Source: Hirundichthys speculiger (taxonomy: Eukaryota; Chordata; Actinopteri; Beloniformes; Exocoetidae). Taken from it: a stretch of 64,000 nt of DNA. How positions within the stretch are numbered: the stretch's first letter is position 1; every line of letters starts with the position of its first letter. Both the position numbers and the translations under genes were made by a program. Positions 11,023 to 22,449 of the stretch are shown here, piece after piece. The DNA is taken from assembly GCA_018398805.1 (NCBI GenBank), contig JAGFBZ010000712.1:62001-126000 (forward strand). The letters run 5' to 3'. A model generated the notes under the pieces. The model did no database searches and was not told the origin of the DNA. It saw only the letters and a program-made list of their open reading frames with translations.

Positions 11023-12120
11023 TAGGGATGGAACGGTTATCCGGTATTACGGTAAAATTTTACGTGATGATTACCGTTTATGTTTGACTTCAACTAATTA
11101 TCGCGGCTGATTACCAGGATATGTAATATCAGCCTCATTCAAGTCTGCGAACGACTTGCGACTGTGTCTCGCATGAATATGTAGCTTGTAACATCAGTAT
11201 CGCAACGTTAGCATGGCGGGAAAGCGGTGATAGCACGCAGGACATTTACCAACCCACTAAAAGGACCAAATCTGAGGTCTGGACATTTTTTTTTTGTTTG
11301 TTTGTTTTTAAGAATGCAGAGGGACAACAAGTGGAGGACAATTATCCCGTCTGCAGAGCACTTGTTTGCATTTTATTATAATTTGTACAAGCAACTTGAA
11401 GGAGCTAAGGCTAATGCTTCAAGCTACTGAGATGTTTGACCAAGAGTTACCTGGTTGTTGCGCTTCGCTAACTAGCATTTCGTAAACGTTACGGTTGCGT
11501 GTCGATCGAAAAAGGACTGGAACGATGTTCTTCTGATGCAGTTAAAATATTTATTACATTAACTGATCTGACAACCATAACGCTGGCAGTTAGCGCCAGC
11601 ATTAACACCTAACCAATAACAGGCAGCTACCTTTATACCTGACCCTCAGGTAACAACACAGCAAGTGACAGAGTGAACTACAATTCATAACATATTTGGC
11701 TCCTGTTTTATTTGCACATTTATACGTAATTAAGGTTCAGCTTAAAGTCCAAAGTTTTTTTCATTTGAACTTGCACTATAATTTTTGTTCCTAATTGTTT
11801 GGATATTTTGACCTATGATTGTTCAAGTGTTTATTTAAATTTGCAGCACACATAAGCTTTGTTCCTGTTATTTTCTTCATTTAAAATTAAACCTTTCTGT
11901 GCCAGTTGTTTGCCCTTTTAATGTGAAAGTTTCATTTTGATAAAATTTTGCCTTCTGATGTTTTAGTATGACAAGAAAATCACAAGATTTTGTGAAATTA
12001 TTTAAATGTGTTTTTTTGGACATTTGTACAAAAATAAAGAATACCGCGATAATATCGTAAAACGTGATAATTTGGTCACTATAATCGAGATGTCAGATTT
12101 TCTTTATCATTACTACCCTA
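11023..12120 (+). mobile_element. hAT-like element with degenerate BED finger
   Basis: The segment starts tagggatggaacggttatcc and ends in a weak inverse (ttactaccctaa). It is AT-rich inside. At about 11246-11360 the plus strand, with one frame change, reads QPTKRTKSEVW and then KNAEGQQVEDNYPVC. This is the spacing of a BED-type zinc finger (KSEVWxxF...G......C), the DNA-binding domain of hAT transposases. There is no DDE/RNase H-like domain, so the copy is non-autonomous. Exact target duplications are not clear. Confidence 0.65.
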
Positions 12121-12588
12121 ATCAGTCAGTTCTCCCACATGAACCGCTGAAGCTACGTGACTCCAATAAAAGCTAAATTTCAACGAAGAAGAGCAAAAGG
12201 ACCTCTTCTGTTTACCTGCTGTTGCCATGGTGGTCCCGGAGCTTCATTGATGGTCTTTTATTATTGCAGTAACTCGGGTTGATTGAAGCAACTCTGAACT
12301 CCTGTTCTAAACCCTCCTGGAGCTACATGGTGCCTTCAGGGACCACTGGGTCAAAAATGTTTAAGAAAAGCAGCTTTAAAAGTCTTTATTCTGACCGAAA
12401 ATGAGTTATGATTCATTACATTATAATAAACTCTTCCACGTTCAATCAATCCATATTTACTTAATGTAAAGTGAAAATAAATAATCTAATTACATCACAC
12501 GTTTTGAAGAAAACATGAAACTAGAGCTTTATGACGAGAGCATGAAAAAGATCTGGAAATAAAGGAGCAGATTTCTTCTGTACCGTCC

Positions 12589-12594
12589 TTTAAT
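12589..12594 (-). promoter_or_regulatory. Likely donson polyadenylation signal (ATTAAA)
   Basis: ATTAAA on the minus strand, about 100 nt downstream of the donson stop codon (12695-12697). It is the common variant hexamer. No closer AATAAA was noticed. Confidence 0.5.
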
Positions 12595-12694
12595 GAACCT
12601 AAACTACAGGTTCAACAAAAATCAGAGGCAATAGAGTTTTAAAAAATGCTAAAATACAGCAAGATGAAAGCGGTGCAGCTCTGAGCTCCTCCCG

Positions 12695-12832
12695 TCAGCT
12701 CTTCCAGCTGCAGCTGTGGTTGCTCATGCTGATGTGGGTCAGAGCCGTCTTCCCCAGGCGGGGGGGCTGCTGCAGCTGCTGGGTGGAGGCGGGCTGGAGA
12801 CCACAACCAGAAAGGTCCACCGGGCCGCCGCT
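12695..12832 (-). CDS. donson: donson exon 11, C-terminus and stop
   Basis: 138 nt, acceptor tttgtgcag, encoding [20 protein letters not shown], a GKTALTHI segment and the terminal CSWKS before TGA. It aligns with human [25 protein letters not shown]...NWRS. Confidence 0.9.
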   Translation of the reverse strand, partial: SGGPVDLSGCGLQPASTQQLQQPPRLGKTALTHISMSNHSCSWKS

Positions 12833-15800
12833 CTGCACAAACCAACAAACAAAGAGCTCCAGTGAGCCCGCCAGGTGGATTTAACCTGCAAACGCGGTTC
12901 TGTGTTAGCAGCAGTAGCAAGGAGGAGGAGCTACCCCTGCTGCATCATGGGAGGACACAGGATTGGTCTGATGGTTTTTTTTTGTCTCTACAGAAGCACC
13001 AGTGAGAAGCGTTTGTGTTACCTGCTGCTTTGCGGCGTTTATGTTCATGACAGCGGTCGGCGTGTGCGTGTAGAGAGCTGCTGAGAAGTTTCCTTTCTGC
13101 GCAGGACGAAGGAGAGTTGTGATGGCGTGAAGGGAGGACGGGAGGACGGGACCTGCAGGGAGCAAAAATAAATGTAACGGAGCTGAACAGCTGGAGGCCA
13201 CAGTGAAGTTAAAGTGGTTCATTAAACAGTAGAGCGGCTGTGGGGTCACAACAAGGTACCAAATGACACTTTTTAAGACTTGATGGTACTGATGCAGCTG
13301 TCTGCTGCTGTTTTTATCCACTAGGGGGCAGCACCAGTTGTAACGCTTCTTGGGGCTTTTTGCAAACAACCACCTCCAGTAAAGAAAGCAACAATCTAAA
13401 ATGATAAGACTTTATTTGATTGCTAACAGAAAAGCATTGTTTTTTAATATGCAGCAGTAGACGGAGGCCAATGGAGCCAGTCTCCAAACATGAGTCAGTA
13501 ACAGCGTCCGTATAAAACCTATCAGACTAACAAGCTGGATGGAGCTAAACTGTACACATACAGAAAGAGTAGAATAAAAAAAATATAAGAGGTAAAGTAA
13601 AAATAAGTAAAAATAAGATTTTTCTTTTCCCAGTTAAGGTGGAATTTTCCAAGGCCAGATAAGAACTAAAGGTATCATAATTATGATATGATACATCTAC
13701 ACAACCACTTGTCTTAATGACAGTTATTTATTTCTATAACCATACAATTACAGATACTATTTGTTTTTTTTGCTAGAAAGATCATTTTGTTGTAAAATTG
13801 TGAATTTTAAAAGAAAGATCAGAACCTTTTCTGTAAAACCAAGGCTTTTGTCGAGTAATTGTGACATTTTGCTGTAAAATCATTAATTTCAGCTTCACAT
13901 TAAAACTTTTTGTAATAAAATATTGATTTTTGTGACATAAATTTCCAGTATTGTTGCATAATTGCATCTAATCACAACATTTTGTGGTACATTCACACAT
14001 TTCAGAAAAAATTTAATGCTGCATAGTTTTTTTCTTGAAACAGTGAGCTTTGCAAAATTGCAACATTAATTATAACTATTTGTCTCTTATATGTTTGTGT
14101 AAAATTGCAAATTTCACAGTTTTGCAACAAATTTTTGTCATAAAAATCTAAAACTTCACAAAACAACAACTGACAAAAGTTCAAAACATTTGGCCATAAA
14201 ATAGCAACATTTTCTGTAATTTAAAAAAAATCAAATTTTTGTTATAAAATTGAGACTCAAAATATTTGTTAAAATTGCATCTTTTTTTGGGGTCAAAATC
14301 TGACTTTGCAAAAACAAAACATATGTTTATTTATTTATTTTTTTTTAAAGAATCTGAATTTTTGTTGTAAAATTCCAAATTTTGCAGTATGGCAACTTTT
14401 TAAAATCACAAAAATCTGATTTTTGTGAATATTCCAAATTAGCAAAACCAGAGCTTTCTGACGTCAAATCAGGATTTTGTGTCATAAAAATCACAAAATC
14501 TCAAAAACTGTCAAAAAAACCTCAACTCTAACTTGTTAAATTGTAATTTTTTTCCAGAATTGAATGTTTTTGTGGCAAAAAAATCCCAGATGTTTGTCAT
14601 AAACTCGCAGCTTCTCAACTGCTACTTTTGACTTTTATTCATGAAGTTGCTGCTCAACAGTCGTTCAGCAGAAAAGAGAACTTTTAAAGTCGGAGGATTA
14701 AAGGAGAAGCTGGAGATCCGACAGCTGCTCACCTGTTATCTCCAGACTGCTGACGTTCTGGTAGGAAGATCCAACCTGGCTCTTCACATTAATGTGGCGG
14801 CTCTGAAAACACACGTCATCATCAGGTGGATGCTGATGTCACACATGTTCATATGTGTGTGTGTGTGTGAGAGTACCTTGAGCGTGTGCAGTGTGGCCCC
14901 TCTGAAGGCCTGTGGGGGCCAGCAGCGTTGGGGGTAACCCGGCCTGAGACCCGGCTGCTGCCACCACGCTCTTACAGTTGATGAGGAAGTTGATGAGCGT
15001 GAAGGTGTGTGTGCCCTCCACACACACCACAGACTCGGGCTTGTGGTCCACGGAGACGGCGTGAGCCTCCCTCCGACTGACGGAGGCGGTCAAGGAGCTC
15101 AAAACGGGCGTCTGTGTGACGTATGAAGACACACAAGCATCACATCTACTACAGGTGGGGGAGGATACAGTTGTATGGTGATGCCGTCTGGTTTCTTGAT
15201 TTTGTCCTGGACGCCCATGTCCTTCAGCCAGGAGAAGCTGCCGTCTTCATCTCCGCTGAATCCATCTTCATCATCACCCGTCTGACCGGCCTCTCCCTCA
15301 GTCAGCGAGCAGCATCTACAGGTCAAAGCATCGCTGTTACAATCTGCAATAAAATCTACCGTCATCAACCCACACGTACAGTGATCCCTTGACAAGTCGC
15401 GCTTTAAGTTCTGCCGTTTTAGTTATTTGTGGATTTTTCAGAAATATATAATATTTCCTCGTGGGAACAGACAACAGTTCAGACAATGACCAGGATAAAA
15501 ACTTACTCCTCGTCCTCCTTCTCCTCGTCCTCGTCTTCTTTACTCTGCTGGACTGTCAGCTTGTGTTGCTGCCTGCTCTTCTTTCTCTCCTCCACTAGAG
15601 GGAGACTGAACTCTATACCTGCACAGGAAATCAGGACGAGGTTATGATCCAGGAAACTCCTCGGTTCAGTCAGGAAACAGCTCAAGAGAGGAGTGAAATG
15701 AAAACTCAGCCTCACCTTCGTTCTTCATGGCCTCCCTGAAACCGCGGGTGGTGGGAGAAATCAAAGCGCTGATGCTGTCGGATCCTCCCACGCCTGCCGC

Positions 15801-18800
15801 CCTGAACAGAACTGTGAACTGACAGCAGAGACGGGATCAGAGGGAGCATCAGTGATCAGAGCTCAGACCAGTGTGGGCGGAGCAAACAGGTACCTGGTAG
15901 GAGCACAGGTAGAAGTACTGGACACAGTCTGGACTTTAAGAGGCTGTAGAGGGAGGACAGACTGACGGACCTGCAGGGGAAACACACGGTCAGCTTTACG
16001 TGTTCGGCCCTGCCTCGTAATCCTGCGGCGGCGCCGGCGCCTCACCAGTCTCTCATGAGGCTCTGCTGCAGCGCCGCGTCCTGAGCCCAGGGGGCGCTCT
16101 TCCCAGAAAAGCTCCTCTCAGCATTGATCCTGGGGAAGAGGGGGAGCCAGGCCAGGGACGGGTGCTGCCAGTACACCAGACTCTGCTGGAAGGCGCAGCG
16201 GAGCTCCGGGCAGCTCCGGGGGTCCTGCTGGGACACGAGCGGGTCAGCGGTAGTTTATGGACACGGACCAGAACCACGACAGGATTAGGGGTGGGAAAAA
16301 GCAAATAGTTTTGACTCAGTTTATCCTCTGAATGATCAATATCATCTGATGAACATATACAGCAACTTGATTTTAATTTTGATATTAACTGGGTAGAATA
16401 TCGCAATATATCATGATATCGCAATAATATCGTATCATGACCCAAGTATCATGATACATATCGTATTGCGAGGTCCTTGCCAATACTCACCCCTAGACAG
16501 GATGATGATGAGGCCATGATACGATATTATCGCAATATATCATGATATCGGGATATCGTGATAACATCGTATCATGATCCAAGTATCATGATCCATATCG
16601 TACTGCGAGGTCCTTGCCAATACACACCCCTAGACAGGATGATGAGGCCATGATACGATACTATCGCAATATATCATGATATCGCAATAATATCGCACCA
16701 TGACCCAAGTATCATGATACATATGGTATTGCGAGGTCCTTGCCAATACTCACCCCTAGACAGGATGATTAGGCCACCACTCAGTATTGGCAAGGACTCC
16801 GCCCCCAAAACCCTCCTCCATCTTTGTTAACGGTGCGAGCACCAATCACAGCTCAGGGCTGGGTACCGCTGAATAATTCTCCACATTAATACCAAAACCA
16901 CTAACTTGTTTTTGACACAAACCTGAACGACACTTTAGGACCAACATAATAAAACCTCAACACGAAGGAAGGAACTTTAACAGTGAAATAATACTGTACG
17001 ATGTAATATAATGACTTGTTTTAATTACACTATAATCATTCTGATACTCATCAGATTTTTATGAAAAATCACAACTTGTTTTTTTTAAGAGATCAATAGT
17101 TTTGTCGTAAAAACTGCAACGTTTGTTGTTGGGCACAAGTATATCCCACCTGGGTTTGCACTGATAAATGTTGAGCATCGGTACATTTTTTTCACAGACA
17201 CTGCAGCAAACTATCGATCTACCTAACTTTGAAACAATGAAGTACCAGCAGCAGCGGGATGTAGAAAGAACAAACCTACCAGGCTCATTACTCATCGTCC
17301 ACATCGTTACATTTAGAGAGATGAACATCAGGGTCCAGTGTAGCTAACAACAGAGGATTCACACTTGTGGTGTAGGTATGATGTCATTTAGTGCGTTTAC
17401 ATGGGAAGTTTATTTCCTCTTTAATTCAGAATTAAAATTAAATCTGATTTAAAATGATTAAAAATTACCATGTAAACACCTAATTCCAAATGAAAATGTC
17501 CATTCCGAATTAAACTTAATTCCGGAGTAAGTGGCTGGTTTATTCTGATTTTAATTCTGAATAGAATAATTCAGCGGTCATCTATACAATTATTCTGCTT
17601 TAAATTAATTCCCGTCTTTCTGCGCATGCTCGTTCCCTTACCCGTCTGTCGCGATGACGCTTATATTATTATATGACGCTGGGCTTGTTTTCAAAACAAA
17701 GTTTCAAGATGGCAGCACCCAGTAAACGGCGGTCAAGAGCAGAGGCGATTTATTTAATAAATAGCTTGGAGGAACTGGAAATAATTAAAAGAACAGATGA
17801 CAGGAAACATAAAAATTGTGAGCTTTTCAAAGTTGTAGCGGCTAGGTTATGATGTTGTCGTGCTGCTGTTTCAAAAATAAAATCAAAACAAATCCAAAAA
17901 GGATGCTAATAATGCAGTCCTCCATGTTGTTGCTAATCGAGTAAGTTTGTTTTCTTCCGGTAGACGTAAATACGTAAAGACGTCCGACCCCCTATCCAAT
18001 CAGAACCCTTCCCAACCCCCAGACTTTAAGCGGAATTGGATAAAGCCGATCAAACGTGTTTTCCATGTAAACCTAAATTCAGAATGATTATTTCCACGTA
18101 AACTCAAAGGAAAATAGTTTAATTCTGAATTATTTAATTCGGAATAATTAATTCCGAATTAAAAAAAACATCATGTAACCATGGCCACTGTCAAAGTTCA
18201 ACCTACTGAATCATGGGGGTACTTGAGATTTCCCACAACACTTTTTTTTTTTTTTGTTTATTTTATCAAATATATAATGGCAGGTAGAAAATGTTCTTTT
18301 GTTGTTGTTAATCTGAAGCTGTATTTGCCTCACACTAAGACCGAGTATGACCAGATGATTTTATTCAGTATTTTTTTAGGATACTACACAGTAGCAGAGG
18401 TCACTTGACCCGCTGCTTCTCCTGATCTTTAAACCCACAGCAGCAGTGGTAACATCTGGCCATGCTTTCCTTCCTCTGTGGGTCAGTTTACCTGCAGGCT
18501 GGGTGGGAGGCTGCTGAACTGGGCCCTGCAGCTGCTGCTGAGCCCCGCAGCCTCCTCCTGAGCTCTGGGCTGCTCCGTCCAGGACAGGGACTGCGGAGAC
18601 GTGAAGAGCAGCCGGGTCTTCAGGCTCCAGTCTGCGGGGAACTCGGTACAAACAGGGGCAGCATCCGCGGGGGCCTGGAGGAGACAAGGAAGAGGCAGTT
18701 CAACACGAGGGAATCACGGGTGGTTGTGAAATGTGGACAACAACAACAACAAATTTTAAAAATCCGACCGTTGGTGGTGGACTTTGAACGCGGCCCTCCT

Positions 18801-19274
18801 CTACTTCTAACTGAGGGTCTTCGGAGAGTCGCTCCTGTAGCATAAAACACCAGTACTTTAGTATAAAAACATTAATAACTGTTCATACACCCTCAATCGT
18901 GTCTTCACCTGGTCCCGGTTCGTTTCGGTCCAGCTACAGTCCAAAGCCGAACCGCCGCGGCTCCCGTCCACGTCTCCCTCCGCTTCCGTCTTCAAAGTCT
19001 CGCCGTCCTCATAAATGAAAGCTTTCTTTTTAGGACTGAAGGTATTTTCAATGTTCGCGAAAGGGTTTCTGCGTTTAATGCCAGCACCCGGAGCTCTCTG
19101 AGTCCCGAGGAGGGGTCCCGGGGACGAGGGCCGAGCGCACGCCGGCGAGGAGACGCTCTGACCCCGACTGTCGGGGGAGGAAACCCCGGCGTCGCTTCGA
19201 GCCCTTTTCCTCCTCATTCGCAGGATTTCCGCGGGGCGCTTGAAGCTGGGGGAATACCCAACCTGCTGGTCCAT
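12695..19274 (-). CDS. donson: donson, replication fork protection/licensing factor (11 coding exons)
   Basis: DONSON is a nuclear protein needed for replication initiation (CMG helicase assembly) and fork stability. Spliced, the exons give about 567 residues against 566 in human, as I recall. Matches to the family: N-terminus [20 protein letters not shown] with [42 protein letters not shown] with [72 protein letters not shown] with [31 protein letters not shown], and a C-terminus ending SWKS. All introns are GT-AG with compatible phases. Exons 4 and 8 each carry one extra base that breaks the frame, most likely assembly error. Its neighbour in this window is runx1, 10 kb upstream on the same strand. 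Confidence 0.95.
13022..13152 (-). CDS. donson: donson exon 10
   Basis: 131 nt encoding [20 protein letters not shown], then [20 protein letters not shown]. It aligns with the human [35 protein letters not shown] region. Donor CAGCAG|GTAACA. Confidence 0.94.
13770..14630. repeat. Degenerate AT-rich 'TTTTGTNRTAAAATTGC' tandem region, donson intron 9
   Basis: About 860 bp are made of imperfect units of roughly 25-40 bp, with a core like 'ttttgttgtaaaattgcaaa' and variants of 'cataaaatcacaa'. Similar tracts occur at 24080-24345 and 50130-50830, and a short trace at 17055-17120. It contains no coding signal. Confidence 0.75.
14733..14802 (-). CDS. donson: donson exon 9
   Basis: 70 nt encoding [20 protein letters not shown] and EIT, aligning with human [23 protein letters not shown]. 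Donor ACAG|GTGAGC. Confidence 0.9.
14877..15076 (-). CDS. donson: donson exon 8, with +1 frameshift
   Basis: The acceptor ccgtcag at 15077 gives [18 protein letters not shown], aligning with human LRKEKHEVQMDHRPESVV. The length is 200 nt where phases need 199. After [11 protein letters not shown] the frame shifts, and the expected [11 protein letters not shown] is in the next frame. The extra base lies in ACAGGCCTTC near 14906-14913. Donor CAAG|GTACTC. Confidence 0.9.
15169..15315 (-). CDS. donson: donson exon 7
   Basis: 147 nt, acceptor acctgtag, donor CAACT|GTATCC (phase 2). It encodes an acidic stretch, then [20 protein letters not shown] and GITIQ. Confidence 0.9.
15507..15618 (-). CDS. 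donson: donson exon 6
   Basis: 112 nt encoding [20 protein letters not shown] followed by an acidic run ([11 protein letters not shown]). The donor is GGA|GTAAGT. Confidence 0.93.
15716..15818 (-). CDS. donson: donson exon 5
   Basis: 103 nt encoding [20 protein letters not shown], then [14 protein letters not shown]. Donor GAAG|GTGAGG. It is in frame and strongly conserved. Confidence 0.95.
15894..15970 (-). CDS. donson: donson exon 4, with +1 frameshift
   Basis: 77 nt between acceptor cccctgcag and donor CCAG|GTACC, where flanking phases require 76. The first part reads [16 protein letters not shown]. The end, YFYLCSYQ, is in the next frame. The extra base lies in TGTCCAGTAC near 15921-15930. 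Confidence 0.9.
16046..16224 (-). CDS. donson: donson exon 3
   Basis: 179 nt, acceptor cccagcag, donor GACTG|GTGAGG (phase 2). It encodes [31 protein letters not shown] and the SLMRDW end, nearly identical to human. Confidence 0.95.
16286..16495. mobile_element. hAT MITE with 8-bp target duplication, donson intron 2
   Basis: The element begins taggggtgggaaaa and ends caatactcaccccta. It is flanked on both sides by GACAGGAT (16278-16285 and 16496-16503), the 8-bp duplication expected of hAT transposition. Inside are palindromic 'atatcatgatatcgcaataa' blocks. Confidence 0.8.
16496..16766. repeat. Two further tandem copies of the MITE right half
   Basis: After the MITE, its right part together with the flanking gacaggat and a short 'gatgaggccatgatacgat' linker is repeated twice more. 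Gacaggat recurs at 16633-16640 and 16759-16766, giving periods of 137 and 126 bp. The copies are about 90% alike by eye. Confidence 0.8.
17390..18177 (+). mobile_element. PIF/Harbinger-like or related MITE with small basic ORF
   Basis: The segment starts gtgcgtttacatgggaag, preceded by TTA, and is full of inverted 'ttaattcggaatt' motifs. It ends near ttccgaattaaaaaaaacat with the catgtaa of the inverse end, after which the match is lost. At 17709-17852 a 47-codon frame begins [20 protein letters not shown] and ends VVAARL, a basic helical start similar to Myb/SANT-like accessory proteins of PIF/Harbinger elements. This is the only coding trace, so the family is an inference. Confidence 0.55.
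18492..18674 (-). CDS. donson: donson exon 2
   Basis: 183 nt (61 codons), acceptor ctcctccag, donor CTGCAG|GTAAAC. It encodes [18 protein letters not shown] with SLSW, matching the human [19 protein letters not shown] region. Confidence 0.93.
18909..19274 (-). CDS. donson: donson exon 1
   Basis: 122 codons from ATG 19274, ending GACCAG|GTGAAG in phase 0. It encodes the basic N-terminus (RMRRKRARS) and the [12 protein letters not shown] block with a following KKK, a plausible nuclear localisation signal. Confidence 0.92.
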
Positions 19275-19385
19275 AGTGGAGAAATACTACTGATTAAAAA
19301 ATATATTTAAAGGAGAAAAAAAAAACTTTAAAACTCGCCGGATCCTAATGGCGCCTGCTTTGTAGCGCTCTCGGTGAGATCCAAA

Positions 19386-19410
19386 TTTGGCGCGTAACGT
19401 GCTTACGTCA
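19386..19410 (-). promoter_or_regulatory. donson promoter: E2F-like and CRE-like sites
   Basis: TTTGGCGC (19386-19393) and TTACGTCA (19403-19410) lie about 112-136 nt upstream of the donson ATG in a CpG-containing stretch. TTTSGCGC is the E2F consensus, which suits a replication gene expressed at G1/S. Site function is inferred from sequence only. Confidence 0.55.
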
Positions 19411-20005
19411 TCACGTAATTCTTGGTTTTGTATTTAATTTGAACTGCTTCACTTCTTATGTTTATTTACATTTTATTATGTTAAGAGACCCAAACGATTT
19501 CTTTTTTTTTACGAATTTATATTCCAAAAATAAAGGATTTGGAGGAAAAAAAAAATTCGAGATTAATGGCAGGTTGATACCGCCACCTACTGTTCCGAAT
19601 CGGCTACGCCCCCTGGTTCCAAGTGTTTCATCAAAAAGTATAAGCTGAGTGCCATTTAAGATACCATCAATTATCTTCAACCACTTCTGCAGGGTCATAG
19701 GGATCAGCTGTAGGTTATCACAATTCTCTGTGTCTGAAAGACAGGGGTGCCCCCTCTGAGGTTAGCAGTCCGTCACAGAGCCACATGTACAACAACAGTT
19801 TCAAACAAGTTGGGATGTTGTGAGTTAAAACAGAATGCATAATCTGCAAATCTCACGAACCCATATTTTATTCCCAATAGAACATAAAGAACATATCAGA
19901 TGTTGAAACTGAGACATTTTACCATTTAATGGAAAATATTAGCTCATTTTGACTTTAATGGCAGCGACACATCCCAGAGAAAATGCAAACACCACACAGA
20001 AAGGC

Positions 20006-20009
<4 letters not shown>

Positions 20010-20053
<44 letters not shown>

Positions 20054-20060
20054 ATATTAT

Positions 20061-20104
<44 letters not shown>
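20010..20104. repeat. (TA)n microsatellite
   Basis: Two blocks of TA repeats are separated by tctatattata, together about 95 bp and self-complementary. Confidence 0.97.
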
Positions 20105-20112
<8 letters not shown>

Positions 20113-20606
20113 CTGGACATACTGACCCAGAGTTTATATGAAAATGTAATGTTTGGGTTCTTTTCTTATACTTCTACCAAAGCAGAGCAAACCAACCCTA
20201 TGTCACCAGTTGATTCTGCTATTTGCCAAATATTATATGTACATATTAACATTTTCCAATCACAAACATTAATTTTTATATTTGAAAATGAACTCAAACG
20301 CTACATCTCTACAATTAAATATTTTCACAAACAAGAAAGCAATCAAGATCATGGACTTTGTACCCTCAATAACATTTTAATGAACTACTTTACAATGTTT
20401 CCAACATAAGATTTGAGATGGTAACTATTCAAAAATATAATATTTCTTTGTAGAAATAAGATCAGATATCAATCGACAGTAGGCATGCCACGATTCATCA
20501 GTCGACTCACGATACAATTCAAATCACCGGCAAATGACAGATTTTTTTATTTTTATTATTTCTCTTACACAAATCTAGCCTTTTCCTTTTTAACAATACC
20601 GTATTG

Positions 20607-21100
20607 CAGTGATTCTCAAACTTTCAAATACTGCGTACCACCTGAGAAACTGTTCAGCTCTCTGAGTACCACCATGATGGCCAGTTTTAAAATATAGCCA
20701 TATATGCCTTCTCAATTAGCTTTAAACACAGAGAGATGTTTATTCATTATTGTGGTTATTTATTGTTACCTGAATTTTTACTTTACTGAATCAGACATTT
20801 ACAACTCTGTCCAACAATTCTCACATACTCATACTCTCATAAAGAGTAAAATAAACACACTTAAAAGTTGTTACATCTGCACTGCAACTGAATATGCAAC
20901 AAGTATTTTTTTTAAAAGACACAATTTTAATAACTCAAGCTACACATTTTGTTTGAAATGTATCTATAATGCATTGTATGTTTCCGTTTTTTTTTTTTTT
21001 TTTAAAGTGAAAATGTGGAAAGTCATGACGTTCTCAGTGTACCACCATGGAGCGCTTGTGTACCACCAGTGGTACTCATACCACAGTTTGTGCACCACTG
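20607..21100. mobile_element. hAT (Charlie-type) MITE
   Basis: The left end cagtgattctcaaactttca and the right end (inverse) cacagtttgtgcaccactg are the terminal repeats typical of Charlie-group hAT elements. The 8-bp flanks ccgtattg and ctgtagtg match at 6 of 8 positions, consistent with an old target duplication. The interior is AT-rich with no transposase. Confidence 0.75.
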
Positions 21101-21719
21101 CTGTAGTGTTTTCTCTTATGCTCTTTTCAATACAGTAGATTGGAACTAGCAGAAAATGACAAAAAAAAATTATCAGTTATCTTCTTTTTTTTTACAATAC
21201 TGTTTTTTTTTCTTATCCTCTTTATACCTACATAGCAAATGTCAGTACCATGAGTTGCATGCTGTTTTCAATAAAAAGAGCACTGATCCTGATGCAGCTT
21301 TCAACTACATGGATGACACTTCAATTCTTTTCATTACAGGCCAGCCCAGCTATTTAATTTGATGTTATTTTAGAACACCGGTGAAGGCAAAAGATAACTA
21401 GAAGGTGTTTGTGACTTGCAAGCGTAATCATCTTGGTGAAGACCCGTCCTTTATCTGCATTAGCCATTAGCTTGTGGGACACAACTATACTGATTCACTA
21501 GTTATTTGTTTGCAGAGAAACAATCATGTTGGTTCAGTCTCTGCTTGCTGCCTCGTTCACAACTGGATCGTTTCAGTAAGTGTTTTAGTTTAGTTAGTTC
21601 ACCAGAATTATGCTGTCAGAAGTCACAGCAGTGTCAGCTGGTGCTGATTAAATATTATAATCATTCTCACAATTACATCACAATGTCTTCATGCACTAAC
21701 AAGAGCTGAAATGTGGTGA

Positions 21720-21855
21720 TGAATAGCTGTGACTATTATCCCCCCATTTATGTCTGAGCGCCCCCTTTTCAGGTACCTGTTCACAACGTCCCCAGCATTA
21801 CCCAAACACCCCCTGGGGGGTTGCTACAGCCCCCTGTTGAGAAACACCTGGCTAG
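21720..21855. mobile_element. Fragment of a second hAT-type MITE
   Basis: A GC-richer stretch with cccctggggggttgctacag ends cccctgttgagaaacacctg, resembling one terminus of a Charlie-type element. The other end was not found. Confidence 0.4.
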
Positions 21856-22449
21856 AATAAAGGCTTTTTGTACTTTTGATTAAATGAACAGGCAAACAAA
21901 CACATATAAAGTATTTTCTGCTGCCATGATGTATTTCATTTTCAGCTGCAACTCTAATTTAGTATTTGAAAGCACACATTTTAGGTGCCCAAGGCTACGT
22001 ACTAATAGCTCAGGCTACTAATAGCTCAGAAATCTGTCACAACAAAACCCTATCACTTTTGTTTGCCAGACTTTCTAAATTCTGTCAAAACTGGGACTGT
22101 AAAACATTTCACAGATACACCAGGATAAGAAAAGTCAGTTTTTTACCATAATATTTTAGAAACTGACCCCTCCAGGATGTGGTTTAGTCACTAGATGTCG
22201 CTGTTCGCTAACTGCTAAACTTCCTGCTGTGCAGCAATAGAAGCGGCGCCTTGAGTGTGATACCTCAACTGTGAAGTTGTGTGTGAGATGAAGGTTTCTC
22301 ACGAGCCAGGAGATGGTTGAAATTAAGAACATCTGAACTGAACAGCTAAAACCGTAGATGGTATAAAAAGATCTGAATCCCATTTTATCGTAGCTAAATA
22401 TCGTAGACAGAAGTTGACTCCACATCCAAAAATGTGTGGATGTGTGGAA

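Noticed and set aside
15111..15132. Alternative acceptor for donson exon 8 at 15112
   Set aside because: It would leave a 57-bp intron and an incompatible phase; the acceptor at 15077 restores the conserved [16 protein letters not shown].
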